In this document: positions 37,801 through 52,800 of the stretch, piece by piece | How positions within the stretch are numbered: position 1 is the first letter of the stretch | Layout of the letters: every line of letters starts with the position of its first letter | Source of the DNA: Owenia fusiformis | Lineage: Eukaryota > Annelida > Polychaeta > Sabellida > Oweniidae | Direction of reading: 5' to 3' | Assembly: GCA_903813345.2 (NCBI GenBank) | Contig: CAIIXF020000012.1 | Location: 6,139,001-6,203,000 of the forward strand | DNA: 64,000 nucleotides | The notes under the pieces: model-generated | Databases searched by the model: none | What the model saw: only the letters and a program-made list of their open reading frames with translations | What the model was told of the DNA's origin: nothing | Made by a program: the position numbers and the translations under genes

Positions 37801-40800
37801 ACTGATGAGAAGGACTTTTCTCATGAAGTGCCCAAAAATCGTCAAGATGATCGGGTGTATGGAAAGCGTAAACGTCAAATTCAGCCATCACGTCTTTACC
37901 ATGAAACTTCGCGTTTTCCAAAAAGATAGTGGTATGGAAGAAACGACTCTATTTAGTTGTGAAGGAAGATGGAGGCTACATTGAGCACAAGTTATTAGAT
38001 AAGTGAGTTGTCCATCTTTTGCTGTACCAACTTTTGATCTTATGCTGTTTATCTTTTGTATTTGGTGATGCTCATCAATCTGCATTATAAGGTGAAATAA
38101 TTGAGTTGTCCTCCGATATTACATTTCTTGCTATGTTATCTTGTATTTGGCGAAACTCACATAATGTACATCCGATTAATTTAATATTTTAATAGCTTAT
38201 AGATGATATCCTTATCTTACTTCCTGATAAATTTCAAAGAAATTGGTTTATATCTTGCAGAGTTATAAGAGCTCAAAAAGCGGGACGTTTTTTTTGGGAC
38301 ACCCGATATAGTGTTCCAAGCATAATTAAAACCACAAGGCAGAGTAGTATAACCACAAGGCAGCATTCTCAAACTACAAGGCAGCATTCTCAATCTACAA
38401 GGCAGTATTCTCAAACCACAAGGCGGCACTTGCAAACTATAATGTAACTCATATATAGTGTTCTAAGCATAAATTGAAACCTCAAGGCAGAGTTGTATAA
38501 CCACAAGGCAGCATTCTCAAACTACAAGGCAGCATTCTCAAACTACATGGCAGCATTTTCAAACCACAAGGCGGCACTTGCAAACTATAATGTAACTCAT
38601 ATATAGTGTTCTAAGCATGAATTGAAACCTCAAGGCAGCATTCTCAAACTACAAGGCAGCATTCTCAAACTACAAGGCAGCATTCTCAAACCACAAGGCA
38701 GTACTTGCAAACTATAATGTAACTCATATATAGTGTTCTAAGCATAAATTGAAACCTCAAGGCAGAGTAGTATAACCACAAGGTGGCACTTGCAAACTAT
38801 AATGTAACTCATATATAGTGTTCTAAGCATAAATTGAAACCTCAAGGCAGAGTTGTATAACCACAAGGCAGCATTCTCAAACTACAAGGCAGCATTCTCA
38901 AACCACAAGGCGGCACTTGCAAAGTATAATATAACTCATATATACATTGTTCCAAGCATAATTAAAACCACAAGGCAGAGTAGTATAACCACAAGGCAGC
39001 ATTCTCAAACTACAAGGCAGCATTCTCAAACTACAAGGCAGTATTCTCAAACCACAAGGCGGTACTTGCAAACTATAATGTAACTCATATATAGTGTTCT
39101 AAGCATAAATTGAAACCTCAAGGCAGAGTTGTATAAACACAAGGCAGCATTCTCAAACTACAAGGCAGCATTCTCAAACTACATGGCAGCATTCTCAAAC
39201 TACAAGGCAGCATTCTTAAACTACAAGGCAGTATTCTCAAACCACAAGGCGGCACTTGCAAACTATAATGTAACTCATATATAGTGTTCTAAGCATAAAT
39301 TGAAACCTCAAGGCAGAGTTGTATAACCACAAGGCAGCATTCTCAAACTACAAGGCGGCATTCTCAAACTACATGGCAGCATTTTCAAACCACAAGGCGG
39401 CACTTGCAAACTATAATGTAACTCATATATAGTGTTCTAAGCATGAATTGAAACTTCAAGGCAGAGTTGTATAATCACAAGGCAGCATTCTCAAACTACA
39501 AGGCAGCATTCTCAAACCACAAGGCGGCACTTGCAAACTATAATGTAACTCATATATAGTGTTCTAAGCATAAATTGAAACCTCAAGGCAGAGTTGTGTA
39601 ACCACAAGGCAGCATTCTCAAACTACAAGGCAGCATTCTCAAACTACATGGCAGCATTTTCAAACCAAACAGCGGCACTTGCAAACTATAATGTAACTCA
39701 TGTATAGTGTTCTAAGCATGAATTGAAGCCTCAAGGCAGCATTCTCAAACTACAAGGCAGCATTCTCAAACTACAAGGCAGCATTCTCAAACCACAAGGC
39801 AGCACTTGCAAACTATATATTAAGTAGCTTGATCATTTGATTTCACTTGCTGTTGGATAGGATATGAAATGATTCAAAATACTAGTCCATGTCCGTGCGA
39901 TTAGTATCAATTCATATAGTTTTGATTACAATCAGAATTCTCAATTTTGAGAATTCACTTTCAAGTCACCTTTCCTTTAATCTATCTGTAATCACTAATT
40001 AACTAGATCAATACATACTCGATTTCCTCTTCCCACCAACAACACTGTTATGTAAGGGCGGAAATTTGAACCGGGAGATAGTCTTCGGGCTGACATCTCG
40101 AAGCTGTTGTTTATGACTTCAATACGGTACATCAATATTGATTTCCTCGCAAAGTATTCAAAAAACAATTCGTCTTTTGATAGGCTTTTTTCAAAAAGTT
40201 TACGCTTAGCTTACGTCATTTTAATTCATTCAAACCTAAGACTCGTGCAAATTATGTATGATTCAAATGATTTGATATGGTGATCAGAAGTGTGCATTAA
40301 ACAAAATAGAAGTTCAAACAATACAAACCTGAAATTGCTAGAAGGCATCGTGTGCCTCCCCAAGGCCAGTAACATATCTATGCAAATAAATAAACAGTGT
40401 CGACCCACATGATAAATGGCTATAGGTCCTAAGCTTGAAAAACTATTTCTAGACTACTCCACGGTATATCTTCTGTAATCAAGGTGGTTCAGCAGTTATA
40501 AAAACAAGGAAGTATTTGGATTATAAGGAATTAATATTTTGTTTTCATTTGATAATATTCATAATTGGTTCATGGGCATTCCATGCTTTGTTTAACAAAT
40601 TTGAGACCTTTGTCTCTGATTGTCAAAAGTGAGACCCCCCAAATTGTTTTTTTTAAATGAACCCCCTCACACCCCAGACCGCATATATAATGTACATTTT
40701 GTATATTTTACAGATATCACATCCACCAGGATTCATTATTCACCTTTCCCCAAAGTCAGCTCATGAATATTATAATTAGCAAATCTGAAATCTCTGACGT

Positions 40801-43800
40801 CAGAGTAGGGCAGATTTTCGCGGGAAAATCTAAACACATTAGGAGTCAATGTGAATCGTGACGGAAACGGGTTACTTTTATTGTCAAATTATGTTGAATA
40901 GTAATAATATTTATGATAAATGTCATGGAATTGAATTAATTATACTCACGTCTATATTCCCCCTTCTTTATATTGTTCTGGGAAATCAAATAGAGAAATA
41001 TAAATGTGAAGAGTCCAATGTTTCCTATTTTCAAATTACGCCGACTGTACAAAACCCCATGTTTAGTTCTTGACTGTCAAAATGTCAACATCTCATGGTA
41101 ATCTTAAGTTCGTGTAATATTTTCTCATGTGGTGAAGAAGGGGATACGGCTTAACCTTGAAGAAAAAGTATTCGACTCTCAAATCTGGGCCAACGGTGCG
41201 TTATTATCGCTTACGTTCAGCCAGCTATTGTACCACATGACAATGTTACTTTTATGTCTGCCAAAGAATTTGACAATGGTTACATGAGTGATGACTAATT
41301 TCACTGAACAATGTTAAAGTCGTTCATGTATGCTTTGAGACAATGTACCAGAGTTGCTTGTTTTACCCACGATTGTCTATTTCAAGAGATTTATCTCTTG
41401 AAAAGCCCATGGGCGTTCTTATAAATATCGATCTTTAAGAGAACTATCAGGATATTTTTGGACGTAGACCTACAAGAGAGAAACTCCGGCAATTCAAGCC
41501 CGTAGTCAGGATTTACTTTGGGGAGCGGTTTTACTAAGGGGTAACTTTTTGACTACGGCCCTGTAATTAAGCTTTGAATTGCAATTAAAATGCAAACTAC
41601 TACAGTATGATGAATATTAGTTACTTCAATATATAATTTGACCATGAGCAATCGCAAATTATTGGGTCAACCCGATGAGAAAAATTCAAGTGGACTCTGA
41701 CATTTAAAACTGTTCCTCATACTTTTTATTAGAAACATAATGAACTATTTAATTGAATAATCATGATAAATGTATATTATTGTTTGAATGATTGTCAATC
41801 TGGTTTGCGTAGTTGGATTCACTTTGTTCAAAGATGAGCACTCGTATCACAATTATTTCTATGGTTTGATTTACCGGATGGTGTATTTAAGACCCAGCTT
41901 AAGACAAAATAGTCAGAAAAATATATTTCACTTAGTTTTGTTATCATTTGTAATGAGATCTATTTCACTCAATCGGCGATCTAATACTAATTGAAGTTTT
42001 GGCGCGAAATGTGCCCTGCTTTGACGTCATTGATTTTCATTGTCCAATCAGCGCAGCGGTCAAATGAGTACACTTTGGACTTTGGGGAAAGGTGAATAGC
42101 AAAATAATAGTTCACAAATGAATTCAGCAGTGGGGAACAGCAAAAGTACGGCTTGAAAGGGAGGGGGGGGGGTATGTATGTACCAGGCAAATATAAGGGC
42201 TTTAACATGGGATTTAGGGGTAGGTACCCTGTACAAGTAGGGTTTTGAAGGGAGGTTGAAGGGGTATGTTACCTTCAAAAGTAGGATTTTAACGAGGGTC
42301 AAGGGGGTAGGCCCCGGTGTAGACACCCTGTAAAATGGGTCTTTAACAGGGGTTGAGGATTGATTGAAGATATCCTGGAAAAGCTTGGCTTTAACATGGG
42401 TTAGGATGTTACCGGGGGATGTTAGTTAAAGTCGGGGCTTAATGTGGTCTTAAAAAGCTCCAACGTTCCTCTTAGGGTGGTTAGTCACACTTTTTTCTCT
42501 AAGACTCAATTGTATTGTTGTAGCCAGAATGTTTCGGGTCAAGAGACCAACTGCGAAAGAAAGTTATCAAAAGGATTAATGCAAATGCCTTTTATATGAA
42601 CAAAATGTCAACTACGGGGGAGTTTCCTGCCCCTGCGATCTTATTTGTCCATTTAGAATAAGATAAACCATGTAACCAGGTCCATGTATTCCATTCTGAC
42701 AGAATTTCAGAATCAATTTCAAATTAAGTTTATTATGTTCGAAATCCCGAATGCCCCCGGGAGAATCTCTCTTCGAAATTATAATGTCAGATAGATACAA
42801 AATAATATTGATATAACTGAAGATACTTACTTTGGCTCCCGTTTTAATTAGACGGATTGACGGAGTCAGAAAATCCGCCAAATTAAAATCGGTCAAATTT
42901 CAGTTTGGAATTTTTGTCAAATGCACTTCAGAAATTAAACTTCTGGGGCCCCCTTTCCTGTCAACTGAGCATGTCATCAACATGTCATACATTATCCCAA
43001 AAGAAATACAGAAAATATCTTAGTAAATACCCGTCCTAATGACATAAACCATGGGCTTTCAAGAGAATCTTTTGATAGCCCATGTCTAAACATAGACAAA
43101 GATTAAACTTCAGTCCTGATTCCGCCAAATTAAATTGCCGCCAATATTTGAAATTGAGCAAATTCGTCAAATTAAGTAGCGTGAAAATAAGTGTATCTAG
43201 AGTATCCGTAAGGGGGGGGGGGGGGTGGCTCAAGGCATAAAGATTACCGGGAGATACAAACCGGAGAAATAGATGAGATGATGAATATGTATTGTATGTT
43301 TTCCAGTTTTAATTATGTTGTTTGTTATTGGTCCTAATATGATTAGGGACCACCAATATGTATGTGACAGTTTTGAAGTTCAAAAAACGGGTAAAATTGG
43401 TTAAAGTAAATTGTATATGATAATCAGAGCCGGGATTCAGAGATACACAACTAAAATAACGAGGAATTAAAAATAGCCTATAGACTATGTAGACTGCAAT
43501 CATGGACTCACTTGAAAGCCCATGCTGTAATCAAGGTAATTTAGGGATATCCCGTCTTTGAAGAAGCAAAACGCAATCAAACAGTTAATTAGTTATTGTG
43601 TGATCTAGATTACAGATCAAAGAAATCAATTCCAAGATCATTATTACTATGTATTTAGTTCGTTGTATTTTTGAAAAGGGGTACAAGAAAACTATGTATT
43701 AATATATCAAGGGCAGGGTGCTCCTGAATCTGATAGTTAAAGTGTATGCTAGTATGAGGGGCGACGTTTAAAGTAAAGCATTGTTTTAAATCCTGGGAAA

Positions 43801-46800
43801 ATGCACTCCTCCATTTTGCAAATATTGTGTGATGCCAATGAACCCTGAAATTTGTTTTTGTTTTCGCGAGCAATCAACAAATATGTTTATGAAAATCTTG
43901 CGAGTCCATCCATATGATTCTCATTCTGTCTCAGCTTAGTGTTGATTAGATTTTATCCCCACTCTTCCGACGTCTGTGTCTCCCTCATTTTTACCCTATA
44001 TTCAGTTTCTTTTTAAACCAAATTTACAAATATCCGTTCACATATATAAATCAGTAGTTGTTTATGACAAGATTATTTTTATAGATTATCAAAAATTAAG
44101 GTAGCGTATTCTGTAATTTCAACTATATGTTAGCCCCCTCCCTCCCCTTCGCCGACAGTAATGTATTGTTTAAAATAATACTGCATCCACCGGCCAATTA
44201 TTCTTTCATCATTTTGAGCAGTTTTCGTGTGATTTTGAACAAATATCAAATGTGACCCCACCCCTGGAATAAGTTAGCCCCCCCTCGCCGACAGAGATGT
44301 CTAGTTTAAAATAATACTGTATCCCCTGGCCAATAATTCTTTCACCATTTTGAGCAGTTTTCGTGTAATTTTTGAGCAAATATCAAATGTGACCTCACCC
44401 CTGGAATAATTCAAAAGTCATCCCCTTAGCAAATGCTGGATTTGGCCCTGGTACTTGTCAATGCGAAATAATGGGTGTTGATTAGTGGAAATACCCATTT
44501 AAACAGACCTTCTTAATTTATAACAAGTTAACAATTAAGAAGCCATGTTGCGATGTACTTTTCGTGACTCAAGTCGGATATAAAGTGAAAACATACTCTT
44601 TTTGATTTGATATCCCGTATCTAGCTAAAGCATACCCTGCGTGCAGAGTCTAGTTAAACTACAAGACGAAGCTCTCTTTTAAGAAGTGAAGTCAAACGAA
44701 TGCAAAGGGTAGCTAAAGCAAAACTTTAACACGTGCGGTAAATTATAATTTAAATGTTTCCATATATAGCGCAAAATCTCACATGGCAATTTAATAACGA
44801 CTAATTTTGTCTTGTGTCTAATGGCCTAGTCACATAGCCCGGCCGATGTCCGGCATCGGTAGAGCTCGGTGGATTTTTTTGGTGCCACCGAGCTCTCCTC
44901 ATCGGAAGCAGAGCTCGGTGACGTGAACGGACTCCGTCCGGACATCTTCAGGTACTATACTTTCCAAGGCTCTGTCCCACATCGGCCGGAGCTCGGTCGG
45001 AGCTCGGCCGGTGTCCGTTAAAAAAACCTCGTCCTCTGGTTGTCTCAGATGCGCGGGACACCGACCGATACTCGGCCGTGCACCGGCCGACGTGTGTTCT
45101 GATGTGGTTACGATGGGGCTGCGATGAGGGAGCTCGGTGAGAGCCCGGTGAAATTTAACTCCGAAGTTAAAATTTCACCGAGCTGCCACCGATGCGGTTT
45201 TAAGCAACAAACGCCACGGATGTCCGGCCGGTGTCCGGCCGGTGTTCGGCCGAGTTCGGTGAAAATTGCATCGCTGGCTCATCGGAACCTCATCGGCCGG
45301 GCTATGTGACTAGGCCATAACCACGGTGTGCTTAGAGATTTCTAGACTCTAGTCACGCTCTGTCCACGCCAGCTCTAAGCACGTCTAAGTACGCCTAGAA
45401 ATCTCTAGATACACGGAGTTCCTAGACCGACTAAGCACGTCTAGAAATTACTAGAAATTCCACATTTGATGCAGTGTTTGTGATAAAAATGTCATGGGGA
45501 TTCCTGCCTACAACGCGTGAATTAAGGAAAAAAAATCGTACCTTCGTTCTGGTAACCAGCGTAATCGAGCGGATCACAAGTGAAATTGTTGCATCGAATA
45601 TTATCCTGCCAAATGGATATTTAAAATTATGCATTATTAAAAAAAGTTATCACCAATTGTAAATACGATTTTAGCCCACCTTGTAAACCAATACAAAAAA
45701 TTTCATATGGGATAATGTAACTATGATAAACCATAGAACTATGTGTACCGTCATCTACGCCAACCATACAACGGCATTTGTCTATTTTAAAAACAAAGGT
45801 TGGATCACATTTCATTAATACTGTCTTGTCGTCAGAAATTCCTCTCACGGTGTACTCTCTTCCCCCCAGAGGGACGTACCACTTTCCGCCCAAACAGCAT
45901 GCTGTTGGTGGGGTCCCTCCATATTGTGGGTCACCTTTAGGTGGACATCCTTGTAATATGTAAAATATGGTTAAATGTACGTTAAGATTTTATTAGACAG
46001 AGTGCTTAAAACTGCTTGAAAATCGAAACGGCAACGTATGAAGTGCCCATGGATACACAAATGCAAGTAGTTTTCGCACTTAAATAATCGTTCGGTTACA
46101 GTGCTTCAGATCATATACTACACTACGCGTGTAATTTCCCACTGAAAGTTCTACAGTATGTCTCAAAAAGAACGCAACAAGCACAAACATTGGAAAATAA
46201 CACAATCAGTGATACTACATCAATTCCATTTGATTTACCATGAAGCCACATGTCTCCTCTTTCCAATGATATGTCATTTATTCATATGTGACCAGGGACC
46301 ACAGAATGATGATTCATTGTACACAACGACATTGTACACTACGACAGAAAATCACCAATGAGGTCGCTGCCCTCTGCCAGAACCCACAAATGATTCAAAA
46401 AGCTGTGCGTAACATTGAGAGACGAGTCAATATCTATTTGCAGAGAAATGATGGGCATGGAATGTAATATTTCATGAGTAATCATTCAAAAGATAAAAGA
46501 AAAATGACTTTAACTGACTTGTACTGTTTTAATAATGAGACTTCTTTTTTCATACGCGTGATGTACTGTTAACTAAACCATCATGGATATTGGATACTGA
46601 TAAACACACTACGCGAAATCATTTTTTCTTGGTAAAACTAAGTCTGAAGTATGTTATGTAAGTTCTGTGACCAAAAGTTGATCATCAGCCCCAATTACAC
46701 AATGATTACATACATTACACACCTTATTGTACAATAAGGATCAGTTGATTTAGGATATTTCATAACTTGGCACCAAGGCATTTTCACCCATGTGCGAAAA

Positions 46801-49800
46801 AACAATGATTATTCAGTGGTCCATGATCGCATATTAACAATTGATATATTATTGGAAAGAAGACACACGTGGCTTTATGGTAAATTGAATGTAGTAACAC
46901 ATAGCTGGTTTTCAATGATACGTATTTTAAACAAGCTCGTTGCGTACATGTAAGATCTTTGAAGCTAAAGCATGTATGACATATCGGAATCAATATTGCC
47001 GGCATAGTATTCCCGTTGACACCAACGTGAAAATGCAAATTTCCCGTTCTAAACACGGAACTCTAAGGCTGAACAGGTATCTTAAGTTGACTAATAAGCG
47101 CTTGTTTTGTATGCGCGCTTTACACATTATACTAAAATGATTCATGTACTTTCCATTCATGGTTACTTTGTGAACAAACATTGCAAACTTAAAGCCTCTT
47201 TTGAGTAAAATACCGGGAAACGGTAAAGCAAAAGATGCCTAGATCTTTAAAAACTCACGCTCTTTATCCACATGTGTAATAAGGTCTACACTAAGCCATG
47301 GATGCCGTTTCGTTTCGTTCGGTACGGATACTAAGCCCTAGGTATTAAATAAACCCTTTGTCTATTCCGTAGACTTTTAAGATAACATAGAAAATAAATG
47401 TTATGTATGCACAAAATCAGAACTTTACTAGTGAATCTCACCTGCTACTCTGCAGCATTGTTCAGATTTATGTTGAATAGATACACCGTCACATTCAGTA
47501 CGATCAATAATCTCTCGTTTGCCGACGACGCAAGAGCAGTCAGTGCAAGTCCTTGTTCGATTGCACGTCCTTTTTCCATACTCAGCACAGGGTTCGGTAA
47601 CGTCACCTCTATTTGTTTGATCATCAGACTCCATACATGAGCTATAGACCCATTCGCTCCATTCAGTCCATTTACACTCTAATGTATCGAATTAATTTTT
47701 ATGACTGAAGATTACTTGAGGGCAGTATCAGATTTAGAAACTTTTGACAATTTAGAAACTCAACAATTTTTATTTGACGTTATTTGACATATCTATTTTA
47801 TATATGGTTCCTAAGAGCGTCGAAGGTCAATGTTAATGTAATTTGTCAAAACTAAATAATATAATGAACTGAGAAGGAATCCCCGATTATGAGTGATGCC
47901 ATCACAAAAATGCGCGAGGTTTATCATCAAAATTGACAATTTTACGTTGATTCACCAGACTGTGGGATATAGCCTACCTTCTAAGAAAGATAATCCAAAT
48001 CTCTTGGCCCCCTAATTCAGGAATTGTGTTAAAAACCCACCCGACTCTTTAATTTCAGAAAGATAAAGATTTTTAAGCGCATTTGGTTCTGTATCTCTAA
48101 ATTTGGATGTATAGAGCTCACTAAAAAATTTCAAAAGGCCTTAGTTAAGGCTTTATGTCCAGTTTCAGAACCCATATTCTTACTTTTGAAAATGGATTCT
48201 ACAAATACGCTCCCACATGAATCTACTTGTTGACTCGATCATTAGTCAATGGTGTATATCCCCATGTAAGTCAATGTGCCCTTGCAGAAAATCTCAAGTT
48301 GATAGAGTCTCAACAAGTAGATTTACGTGGGATCGTATTGTAGAATCCTTCTTCAATAGTAAGAATAGGGGTTCTTAAACCAAATATTGGGGTTGCTTTT
48401 TAAACATTTTTGTTGGCTCTAATATGAACATTTCTTATTTGGGAGAACTTACATTTTACTCTTTGAATCAAAAATAACACCACCATTTAGTAAGATAACA
48501 GGAATCACAATGTATCGAAATATGTTGGAGCTGGGTTCGGGCAATGTTATAATATAGCAAAATTAGATGATTCCATACTTACTTAGGCAGCATTGAGTAT
48601 TGCAAATTTCAATTCTGCTTTGTTCCGAATTTCCTGGACACACGCTTGAACTCCCAATGTTGCTGAATGTTTTAGTTCTTGTCCTGTAGTTAGTAATGTT
48701 GCCACCGCCACAAGTATGGGAACATCCGTCATCACTTCTTGTTGTCCAAGAAGTCCACTGGGACCAATCACAACCTAAAAATCATATAAAAATGAATTAC
48801 TTTTAATATTTCTTGGCTGGAATCTAAGGACAATATCACCGGGAAATCATTAAAAGGTACGTGAGCATTTTTTCTGTCGATGTTTAATGGTTTCGGGAGA
48901 AGATTCCCGGGGATTTAGGATGATTAATGATTGTGAATATCGGCAGAAATTAGGTAAGTTCGGGGGTTTTATTTGTAGCTAATGAAAATAGATGTTAGCC
49001 TTGATGAAATATCCAAACTTCGATATATTCTGACGACAGGTCCATGATCATTGGATACATATCTGCACTATTTACTCAACCTTTAAAAGTCTTCAGCGTT
49101 GTTTTTGAATGAAGGAACAATGTGGAGCTCTACTATTCCGTTATTTTTAAATACATCCCAATAGATCTTTCAAGATGGATAGGCACAGAAGGCTTAATGT
49201 CTAATATTTTTCTGTGAACATTTTTATGATGGATGATGAAGAATAAACGTTTTATTATAAAATTAGGCCTTGCTTTAAATTATTGGCTGACCTGTAGTAT
49301 GCGATCCAGCCTGACATATTGACAAGCCACTGGCCTCAACTATTTATGTCAACACGGATTGTATTCATTGAACTAGTTTAGGGATGAGGAGTATTCTTTT
49401 AATTAATAAGAGCCTTTTGACACCTCGTTCACCATGTTAAATCTCCCAAATATTTTACTTTATATAGAGGAGTAATTTGATAGAGGTCTCCTATCTTCTC
49501 ACTTAAATATAAATTTCACTTTCTATAGAATTTGAACACTAGGGGAAAACAGAGGTTGTCCATTTACATATGATGAATATCCATTTAGCAGATGTTATAA
49601 TAAATAACTGGAAATAAAGTTAAGAGAGGAAAACTTGAATCCCATTGCGGCCAGTCAAAGTAAAAAATCTAAATGTAATGTTTCGTCCAATCATTTGTGT
49701 TAGAACTGTACCGTGCAAAATACAACTTTTGTCTTTCACACTGTAACTGCACTCTGCAATTTTTTTTTATCACAAACGTGTATCAGTATCATATGTTTAA

Positions 49801-52800
49801 CACATATACAAATAACGAATGGCTATAGACACCCCTGGGGTCACTTAACATTTTTTGAAAAATGCAATGTCGTTAATATCCTAGATATGTAGGATCAAAT
49901 TGTAGATAAATATGTATATGTTCAAGAAATAGCAATAAAAAGCATTTAAGATTACTGATATAAGTATATTTTGGTTGATTTGGGAGGTATGTATCACTTC
50001 CTGTGAAAATGTGAATTTTTTATCAGTCTCAGAAAATGTCTTCAGAATGTAAAAACCCAACTTGGCAGATGTCCCGTGTCACTCTATACACTCATTGGAT
50101 TAATATTTTGTACATATAAATAGTCATATTTCAATAGTCATTGAGTAGGGATTAGTTATGTTTGCAATTTTGTTGACCTACTTCTTTTTAGATAGAGGAA
50201 GGTCATGATAAACTCTTGTTTTGTTCATATAACGCTTGGTTCTTACCTAGAAAGTTATATGTATTGAGGGAATAGTGTACTTCTAAGGTACTTCCTGAGA
50301 TATGTAAAAATCTAGGTAAGGACCAAGCGTTGTTCAAAAATGGAACTTTTCTGCAATTTTCAGCATGAAATAAAACGATGTCAGCCATTTTGTACCCCCT
50401 GTATGGAGACAAGAGGGTTACATCTAAATCATAGTACACTTTCTTGAGATCAAGCCAACCAATTTAAACGATGAACAGATGACCATCTTCAAGTAGATGG
50501 GAAATATACCATCATTGTTAAAAAAGATACATTTGGCCTAATTTGTGTAAAAGTCCAGTAATCGGTTTGTGTCCTCTAAAGCTCATTAAACATGGGTGGA
50601 GTATAACCCAGGTCCAGATGTATGTAATAGTATTGATGCAATCACTGGATGATGTTGTACATGCCTTGTTGGGAGTAGGGTTACCGAATTTTCCAACCGG
50701 AACCGTAGCCATCTTGTTACCGAAACGGAAATAGCGTAATCGAATGCAGTACCAGTGTTTCAAGAAGACAGTAATACATGAATATATGATCAAATACCCA
50801 TTTCATACACTCGAGACTTACATTGTTGCGTATTACAATCCGTTCTTCTATCCTCAACAGAGACACCTGGACATTCTTTATTTCGGAACATTTCACTGAA
50901 CTGTTCTTCTCGTGTCCGCTTTTCGGCTCTACTTCCAGTCCCACATAACTTAGAGCAAGGTCCACCCGACCAGGAACTCCATTTTGACCACATACAGCCT
51001 AGGCCTACATTTGTAAAAATGAAAAATTTCACTTCGAAATTCTCAAAACGATATTTCTTATGACAATTTTGGTATATTATATTTTCTTGTCGATGACTCT
51101 CCTGAATTGTGACTTTCCTGAAATAATACTTTGATTTTCATTCAGGCTTTATAGCAGTCGATTGTGAAATCAAATTATTGTGTATAAATAAACCGTATGG
51201 ATACTGCAAATTTTAAAGACAAATAATTTAAAGCTGAACGCAGCAGTATAAAATGTCAGAGTATTCTTATTCCAAAGTAATTTGAATTTTTGATTACTTA
51301 GCTGTCCCCCAAAAATGAACTGTTTTAACACCAAATAACTATTTAAAACTCTAAGGTATTTTAATTCATGTACAATATTGAAGACTATCCATATTATTGT
51401 TTTGAAATTATAAACTAATGGTACTCCAAGGGGAGATAATCCCCTAACAGGAAGTTTTATAACCCAAAAATTGTTGCATACCATCAACACAAATCATTTT
51501 TGCATTTTTCTGCTCAATCCATTTCGTATCTCCCATTAATTCTCCGCTTGATGCAGAAGAAGGACTGCTTTGAGCTCCATTTTTAATGGCGATGATATTT
51601 GAACGAGCAGAATAAAAATCCGAATCAATCACCCATCTGCCCGTTCTTGCAGTAGACATTACAAAGTATAAGTTGTAGTCTGAGACACCCTGTTTCGTAT
51701 AACTAGGCATATTGGCAACGGTCTTGTTATTGTTCTGATATATGCCATTCATTGAGGACACCTCAATACCAGATACTTGTATACGTCTACAACCTTTAAT
51801 AAAATATCATGCAAGGGGGATTTATGAAATACAGAAAATATTTTTTCCAGGAAAGATGTTTCAAGATGCAAGGACAAAATATTTTCAATACTTCACCAGA
51901 ACTCATTGCATATCTAACTCATTATTCTAAGATATCTGATACGTATATAAATAATTGGCCAAAAATATGATCAAGATCCGAAGTTACTTTTCATATCATG
52001 ATATCATTAACAGGGTGTCCAAAAGTTGTGTATATATAAGCGCAAATGCCAAAGGGAAGGGTGACTAAAAAACTTTTAAGAAACCCAACAAGAAAAGCAA
52101 ACTGTAAGTGTAAATCTGTCATTAGAAAAGTAGACCCTATATATTCCAAAACCATGATCTAACGTGAAAATAGATTGTAAATTGTAAATAGAGTGATAAG
52201 TGTCAACTATTTTTATATTTACATAATATCATATCGTAAGTAAATATAACGATTTTTGACACTTGATTACTCTACACAATCGTTTGATTATTTATTGCAA
52301 AATGATTTGTGATACTCCCTAGATCTGCTTGTTGTGAATCAATAGACAAATAACGATACGTTTTGGATGTATATAATATTATAATATATTTATTAAATTC
52401 ACAAGTTTGGTGTATGGGTGGTACTTTTAATCGTCCAAAGTGTTATTAATAATTCTAGTACAAATAATAAATATAATGTTCATGTGTACTATTAAATCAA
52501 TAAAAACTTAAGTAATACGTAATTTTATACTGGCAATTGTAGAAGGACATGCGTTCTACCGAAGCATCAGTTGAAAACTGAGGTATGCATGTACACTGTA
52601 TAACCCCGGTGAATAGGAGTGTCTACCGGGAACTGTCAATCAAACATTACATATTCATACAATATGTCACAGACGGTCGCCCCACAAAACTTTTAGATAA
52701 TTTAGTTTGCATTGTTTCGAATTATTATTTAAATCCAGACCCAGAGTTCAATACATCCGTACATGTTAGTGTTAAAAAAGCAATATGACCTGTAATATAT

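Noticed and set aside
36222-39820. Regular repeats that could be mistaken for a CRISPR array
   Set aside because: The units are contiguous with no unique spacers, and the host is an animal genome.
50225-50340. Hairpin considered as a structured RNA gene
   Set aside because: It is a simple inverted repeat in an intron with no tRNA or snRNA signature.
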